DNA from: Streptomyces zhaozhouensis
Lineage (GTDB): Bacteria > Actinomycetota > Actinomycetes > Streptomycetales > Streptomycetaceae
Direction of reading: 5' to 3'
NCBI RefSeq assembly: GCF_900230195.1
Contig: NZ_OCNE01000001.1
Location: forward strand, 186,001-250,000
DNA length: 64,000 nt
The notes beneath the pieces are model-generated. The model did not search any database. It saw only the letters and a program-made list of their open reading frames with translations, and was not told where the DNA came from. The number at the start of each line of letters is the position of its first letter. The first letter of the stretch is position 1. Below, one piece after another: positions 59,712 through 64,000 of this stretch. The position numbers and the translations under genes are program-made.

Positions 59712-60298
59712 AGGGCGCCCTTGGTGGAGGGCACGCCCGTCTGCCGCGGGTCGATCTCGCTGGCGTACCGCAGCGCCCTGGCCAGCGCCTTGAACTGGCA
59801 CTCGACGATGTGGTGCGCGTTCCGCCCGTAGGGGACGTCGACGTGCAGCGCGACCTGCGCCTGGGCGACGAAGGACTCCAGGATGTGGCGGGTCATCGTG
59901 GTGTCGTAGGAGCCGATCATCGGCGCCATGCCCGCCGGCTCCGAGTGCACCAGGTAGGGCCGCCCGGAGAGGTCGACGGTGACCCGGGCCAGGGACTCGT
60001 CGAGCGGGACCGAGGCGTCGGCGAAGCGCGTGATGCCGCGCTTGTCGCCGAGCGCCTGTCGGAACGCGGCGCCCAGCGCCAACGCGGTGTCCTCGATGGT
60101 GTGGTGACTGTCGATGTGCAGGTCACCTTCGGTCTTGACGGACAGGTCGAAGAGACCGTGCCGCCCGAGTTGGTCCAGCATGTGGTCGAAGAAGCCCACT
60201 CCGGTGGACACCTCGACCGCCCCCGTGCCGTCCAGATCGATCTGGACGGTGACGGAGGTCTCCTTGGTGGTGCGCTCCACCCGACCCACGCGGCTCAT
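59708..60298 (-). CDS. hisB: Imidazoleglycerol-phosphate dehydratase
   Basis: 196 residues, the monofunctional type. Mn-binding His motifs: [30 protein letters not shown], and [21 protein letters not shown] 60298 overlaps the hisC stop (ATGA). Confidence 0.96.
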   Translation of the reverse strand: MSRVGRVERTTKETSVTVQIDLDGTGAVEVSTGVGFFDHMLDQLGRHGLFDLSVKTEGDLHIDSHHTIEDTALALGAAFRQALGDKRGITRFADASVPLDESLARVTVDLSGRPYLVHSEPAGMAPMIGSYDTTMTRHILESFVAQAQVALHVDVPYGRNAHHIVECQFKALARALRYASEIDPRQTGVPSTKGAL

Positions 60299-61419
60299 TC
60301 GTCGCTCTCCTTCGTCACTGCGCGTACCGCGTCCAGAAACGCGTCGTTCTCCGCCCGGGTGCCGGTGGTGACCCGCAGCCGCCCCGGCACGCCGTTGTCC
60401 CGCACCAGCACCCCGTGGTCCAGCAGCCGCCGCCAGACGGCGCCGGCGTCGGCGAACCGGCCGAACTGCACGAAGTTGGCGTCCGAGACGGTGACGTCGA
60501 GGCCGAGGGCCCGCAGCTCCTCGACCACCCGGTCCCGCTCGGCCTTCAGCTCCTCGACGAAGCCGAGCAGCGTGTCGGCGAACTCCAGCGCGGCGCTCGC
60601 CGTGGCCTGGGTGACCGCCGACAGATGGTAGGGCAGCCGCACCAGCTGGACGGCGTCCACCACCGCGGGGTCGGCCGCCAGATACCCCAGCCGCAGCCCG
60701 GCGGCGCCGAACGCCTTGGACATGGTGCGGGTGTGGACCAGGGTGGGCCGGCCCTCGATCAGCGGCAGCGTGGAGGGGCGGTGGCTGAACTCCGCGTACG
60801 CCTCGTCCACCACCACCAGCGCCCCGCGCCCGTCCACCGCGCGCCTGGCGTCCTGCGCGGCCTCGTACAGCGCCAGGATCGTCTCCGCCGGCAGGGCGGT
60901 GCCGGTCGGGTTGTTCGGCGAGCAGAGGAAGACCACCTCGGGACGGTGCGCGCGGATGACGGCCTCGGCCGCCGCCACGTCGACGCCGAACTCCTCGGTG
61001 CGCGGCCCGGAGATCCAGCCGGTGCCGGTGCCCCTGGCGATCAGGGAGTGCATCGAGTACGACGGGTCGAAGCCCAGCGCGGTGCGGCCGGGGCCGCCGA
61101 ACGCCTGGAGCAACTGCTGGAGCACCTCGTTGGAGCCGTTGGCCGCCCAGACCTGGGCGGGGTCGAGCGGATGCCCGGTGGTCGCGGTCAGATAGGCCGC
61201 GAGCTGGGCGCGGAGCGCGACCGCGTCCCGGTCCGGGTAGCGGTTGAGCGTGCGGGCGGCCTCGGCGACCCGCTCGGCGATCCGCCGCACCAGCGCCTCG
61301 GGCAGCGGGTGCGGGCTCTCGTTCGTGTTCAGCTGGACGGGGACGTGCAGCTGCGGGGCGCCGTACGGCGACTTGCCGCGCAGCTCGTCCCGCAGCGGAA
61401 GCTGGTCGATGCCGGTCAC
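60295..61419 (-). CDS. hisC: Histidinol-phosphate aminotransferase
   Basis: 374 residues, PLP fold type [51 protein letters not shown], and [15 protein letters not shown] with the PLP Lys. GTG 61419 overlaps the hisD stop (GTGA). Confidence 0.96.
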   Translation of the reverse strand: MTGIDQLPLRDELRGKSPYGAPQLHVPVQLNTNESPHPLPEALVRRIAERVAEAARTLNRYPDRDAVALRAQLAAYLTATTGHPLDPAQVWAANGSNEVLQQLLQAFGGPGRTALGFDPSYSMHSLIARGTGTGWISGPRTEEFGVDVAAAEAVIRAHRPEVVFLCSPNNPTGTALPAETILALYEAAQDARRAVDGRGALVVVDEAYAEFSHRPSTLPLIEGRPTLVHTRTMSKAFGAAGLRLGYLAADPAVVDAVQLVRLPYHLSAVTQATASAALEFADTLLGFVEELKAERDRVVEELRALGLDVTVSDANFVQFGRFADAGAVWRRLLDHGVLVRDNGVPGRLRVTTGTRAENDAFLDAVRAVTKESDE

Positions 61420-62750
61420 GTGCGGGGAGGTACCTTCCACTCGAACCTGGCCCGGACCGCCGAGCCGTGCGCCGGCAGGTCCTCGGCCTCGGCCAGCGTC
61501 ACCACCTCGGACGCGACCCCGGCCAGCGCCTCGCGGTCGTAGGCGACGACCTGCACGCCGCGCAGGAAGGAGCGCACCGAGAGGCCGGAGGAGTGGCAGG
61601 CGCAACCGCCCGTCGGCAGGACGTGGTTGGAGCCGGCGCAGTAGTCGCCGAGCGAGACGGGGGCGTGCGGCCCGACGAAGATCGCGCCCGCGTTGGTCAC
61701 CCGGGCGGCGACCCCGGCCGCGTCCTCGGTCTGGATCTCCAGGTGCTCGGCGGCGTAGGCGTCGACGACGGCCAAGCCCTGGTCGAGGTCGGCGACCAGC
61801 ACCGTGTACGACTGGCGCCCGCCGAGGGCGGCGGTGATCCGCTCGCGGTGGCGGGCGGCCGCGACCTGGGTGGCCAGCTCGGCGTCGACCGCGTCGGCCA
61901 GCGCCTCGGACGGGGTGACCAGCACGGCGGCGGCCAGCTCGTCGTGCTCGGCCTGGCTGATCAGGTCGGCGGCGACCAGCACCGGGTCGGCCGAGCCGTC
62001 GGCGAGCACCGCGATCTCGGTGGGGCCGGCCTCGGCGTCGATGCCGACGATGCCCTTGAGCAGGCGCTTCGCGGCGGCCACATACACGTTCCCCGGGCCG
62101 GTCACCAGCCGGACCGGGCGGCACTCCTCCGTGCCGTGGGCGAACATCGCCACCGCCTGGGCGCCGCCCGCCGCGTGCACCTCGTCGACGCCGAGCAGCG
62201 CGCAGGCCGCCAGGATCGTCGGGTGCGGCAGGCCGTCGCTCCACTCGACGCCGGGGGTGCGCTGCGGCGGGGAGGTGACCGCGAGGGAGCGGACGCCCGC
62301 CTCCTGGGCCGGCACCACGTTCATCACGACGGAGGACGGGTAGACCGCCTGGCCGCCGGGGACGTAGAGGCCGACGCGCTCGACCGGCACCCACCGCTCG
62401 GTGACCGTGCCGCCGGGGACGACGGTGACCGTGTGGTCCTCGCCGCGCTGCGCCGCGTGGACCGTGCGCGCCCGGCGGATCGACTCCTCCAGGGCGGCGC
62501 GGACCCCGGGATCCAGCTCCTCCAGGGCGCGTGCCAGCGCCTCGGCCGGCACCCGGGTGCGGGTGAGGGTGACGCCGTCGAACCGCAGCGCGTAGTCGAC
62601 CAGCGCCGCGGTGCCACGATGGCGCACGTCCTCGCAGATGGGCCGCACCTTCTCCAGGGCGGCCTCGACGTCGAGTTCGGCGCGGGGCAGCAACGCGCGG
62701 TCGACGGCCTCGGAGGCCGGGTCGTCCCGCAGATCGATTCGCTTCAGCAC
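61416..62750 (-). CDS. hisD: Histidinol dehydrogenase
   Basis: 444 residues, last two oxidation steps. Conserved: [64 protein letters not shown], and [28 protein letters not shown] 62750 has no ribosome-binding site. First gene of the his operon hisD-C-B-smp-H-priA-ridA-F. Confidence 0.96.
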   Translation of the reverse strand: MLKRIDLRDDPASEAVDRALLPRAELDVEAALEKVRPICEDVRHRGTAALVDYALRFDGVTLTRTRVPAEALARALEELDPGVRAALEESIRRARTVHAAQRGEDHTVTVVPGGTVTERWVPVERVGLYVPGGQAVYPSSVVMNVVPAQEAGVRSLAVTSPPQRTPGVEWSDGLPHPTILAACALLGVDEVHAAGGAQAVAMFAHGTEECRPVRLVTGPGNVYVAAAKRLLKGIVGIDAEAGPTEIAVLADGSADPVLVAADLISQAEHDELAAAVLVTPSEALADAVDAELATQVAAARHRERITAALGGRQSYTVLVADLDQGLAVVDAYAAEHLEIQTEDAAGVAARVTNAGAIFVGPHAPVSLGDYCAGSNHVLPTGGCACHSSGLSVRSFLRGVQVVAYDREALAGVASEVVTLAEAEDLPAHGSAVRARFEWKVPPRT

Positions 62751-62843
62751 GTGTCACAGTCTCGCAGACGGGTACGACAGCGCCGCGGCACGTTTCACGA
62801 TGCGGTCCCGGCGTTCCGGCTCGTACGGATAGGCTGGCCGGTT

Positions 62844-63626
62844 GTGACGACCACCCGCCTGCCTCTGTTCCCCCTCAACACCGTGCTGTTCCCTGGGCTC
62901 GTCCTGCCGCTCAACGTCTTCGAGGCCCGCTACCGCGCCCTGCTCCGCGACCTGCTGGAGCTGCCGGAGAGCGAGCCGCGGCCCTTCGGGGTCGTCGCCA
63001 TCAGGGACGGACAGCTGGCGGTGCCGCGCGGCACCGGGCTGCCGGACGAGAGCGAGGAGTCCCCGCCCGACCCGACGGCCGGCTTCGGCGCCGACCCGAT
63101 GCGGAGCTTCTACGAGGTGGGCTGCGTCGCCGACGCCTCCACGATCCGCCCGCGCCAGGTCGCGGGCGAGGGCGAGGAGCCGGCGGAGGGGGGCGGGGGG
63201 CCCGCGAGCTACGAGGTGCTGGCCACCGGCACCAGCCGCTTCCGGCTGCTGTCGGTGGACGCCTCGGGCCCCTACCTCGTGGGCGAGGTGGAGCCGCTGG
63301 AGGAGGTCGCCGGGGAGGGCGCCGGCGCGCTCGCCTCCGGGGTGCTGCTCGCTTTCCGCCGCTACCAGAAGGCACTGGCCGGCGCGAACGAGCGGACGCT
63401 CGGCCCGGCGCAGGAGGCGCCCGACGACCCGGTGGTGGTCTCCTACCTGGTGGCGGCGGCGACGGTGCTGCACACCGCCGACAAGCAGCGGCTGCTCCAG
63501 GCGCCCGACACGGCCACCAGGCTGGCGGACGAGCTGCGGATGCTGCGGCAGGAGGCATCGTTGATCAGCAAGCTGCCCTCGGTGCCGGGCGCGGAGTACA
63601 CCGTCCGCCCGACCAGTCTGAACTGA
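62844..63626 (+). CDS. LON peptidase substrate-binding domain protein
   Basis: 260 residues: [35 protein letters not shown] is the LON N-terminal domain signature, followed by [28 protein letters not shown] and a helical end ([15 protein letters not shown]). There is no ATPase or protease part, so it is a stand-alone LON domain protein of unknown partner. GTG 62844; TAGGCT (62830-62835) ends eight bases upstream, suggesting a leaderless mRNA. Confidence 0.92.
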   Translation: MTTTRLPLFPLNTVLFPGLVLPLNVFEARYRALLRDLLELPESEPRPFGVVAIRDGQLAVPRGTGLPDESEESPPDPTAGFGADPMRSFYEVGCVADASTIRPRQVAGEGEEPAEGGGGPASYEVLATGTSRFRLLSVDASGPYLVGEVEPLEEVAGEGAGALASGVLLAFRRYQKALAGANERTLGPAQEAPDDPVVVSYLVAAATVLHTADKQRLLQAPDTATRLADELRMLRQEASLISKLPSVPGAEYTVRPTSLN

Positions 63627-63652
63627 GACCGGCGGGGCCCGGTCGCCGGCCG

Positions 63653-63702
63653 GGCGGGACGGGACGGGACGTACGAGACAGGACGAGACGGGAGCGGACG
63701 GG
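63653..63702. repeat. Purine-rich GACGG-type short repeats
   Basis: Tandem and near-tandem ggac/gacgg units (gggacgggacgggacg, gacaggacgagacggg) fill the gap between the LON and YbaK genes. Confidence 0.5.
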
Positions 63703-63703
63703 C

Positions 63704-64000
63704 ATGGCTGGTGGGCGCGGCGGCGGCGGTACTCCGGCGACGGTGGCGGCGAGCCGGGCCGGGGTGGCGTTCCGCACGCACGCGTACCGGCACGATCCTT
63801 CGGCCGACGGCTACGGCGCCGAGGCGGCCCGGGCGCTGGGCCGGGAGCCGGCGCGGGTCTTCAAGACGCTGGTGGCGGAGGTGGACGGGGCGCTGACGGT
63901 GGCACTGGTCCCGGTCTCCGCCTCGCTGTCGCTGAAGGCGCTGGCCGCGGCGGTCGGCGGGAAGCGGGCGGCGATGGCCGACCCGGCGGTGGCGGAGCGG
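63704..64000 (+). CDS. YbaK/EbsC family protein, probable Cys-tRNA(Pro) deacylase (C-terminus beyond window)
   Basis: First 99 codons of a YbaK-type editing protein. FRTHAYRHDPSADGYGAEAARALGREPARVFKTLVAEVDGALTVALVPVSASLSLKALAAAVGGKRAAMADP matches the family start, with the conserved Lys of VFKTL. Removes cysteine mis-attached to tRNA-Pro in studied members. ATG 63704 with GGGAG about 12 bases upstream. Open at the right edge. Confidence 0.88.
   Translation, partial: MAGGRGGGGTPATVAASRAGVAFRTHAYRHDPSADGYGAEAARALGREPARVFKTLVAEVDGALTVALVPVSASLSLKALAAAVGGKRAAMADPAVAER

Overview
The window reads as a stretch of chromosome from a Streptomyces-like actinomycete. Evidence: very high GC, codon third positions almost all G/C, many GTG starts, GTGA/ATGA stop-start overlaps, Ser/Thr kinases, lipoproteins, ATPase-less sugar ABC importers, and a bifunctional HisA/TrpF (PriA) in place of a separate trpF. 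The order gltB-gltD, lgt, DsbA-like, trpA-trpB-trpM-trpC, trpE, hisI, hisF-ridA-priA-hisH-hisB-hisC-hisD is, from memory, the conserved core order of Streptomyces chromosomes. No rRNA, tRNA, CRISPR array, insertion sequence or prophage was seen.

Layout: 1-2036 is a hydroxamate-siderophore gene pair (lysine/ornithine N-monooxygenase, cut by the left edge, and a DesA-like decarboxylase with the only TTA codon I noticed). 2238-4742 is aminopeptidase N. 5007-10350 holds a SLOG-like small protein, a chorismate mutase, a Ser/Thr kinase whose extracellular part is a solute-binding domain, a VOC-fold protein and a second kinase ending in a TM2 domain. 10681-13764 is a sugar ABC importer; a lipoprotein follows. 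14728-23045 is gltBD, lgt and a DsbA-like protein. 23148-29370 is an accessory block (membrane protein, methyltransferase, two glycosyltransferases, sugar epimerase, DUF1266 protein) between the DsbA-like gene and trpA. 29460-36489 is the trp region plus hisI. 36578-39538 holds a TIGR03085 protein, a secreted protein and a two-TM PstS-like protein.

39874-43891 is a second sugar ABC importer with two LacI-type palindromes upstream. 43984-48453 is a LysR regulator divergent from sdhCAB. 48587-54923 is a third sugar importer divergent from a LacI regulator and a GH127-like arabinofuranosidase. 54976-56793 is an NmrA-type oxidoreductase divergent from an AraC regulator. 56986-62750 is the his operon, tightly overlapping. 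The right edge holds a LON-domain protein and the start of a YbaK-type protein.

The most interesting signals are: (1) TGTCAGTG-N8-TAnnnT, the actinobacterial PafBC/RecA-NDp type DNA-damage promoter, upstream of three unrelated small genes (two exact, one with a single mismatch), two of which would be leaderless; (2) the kinase/solute-binding-protein fusion and the separate membrane-tethered PstS-like protein, both possible ligand sensors; (3) the accessory glycosylation block; (4) three sugar importers with three different LacI-type palindromes but one local LacI gene; (5) a 15-bp perfect stem between a binding-protein gene and its permease genes.
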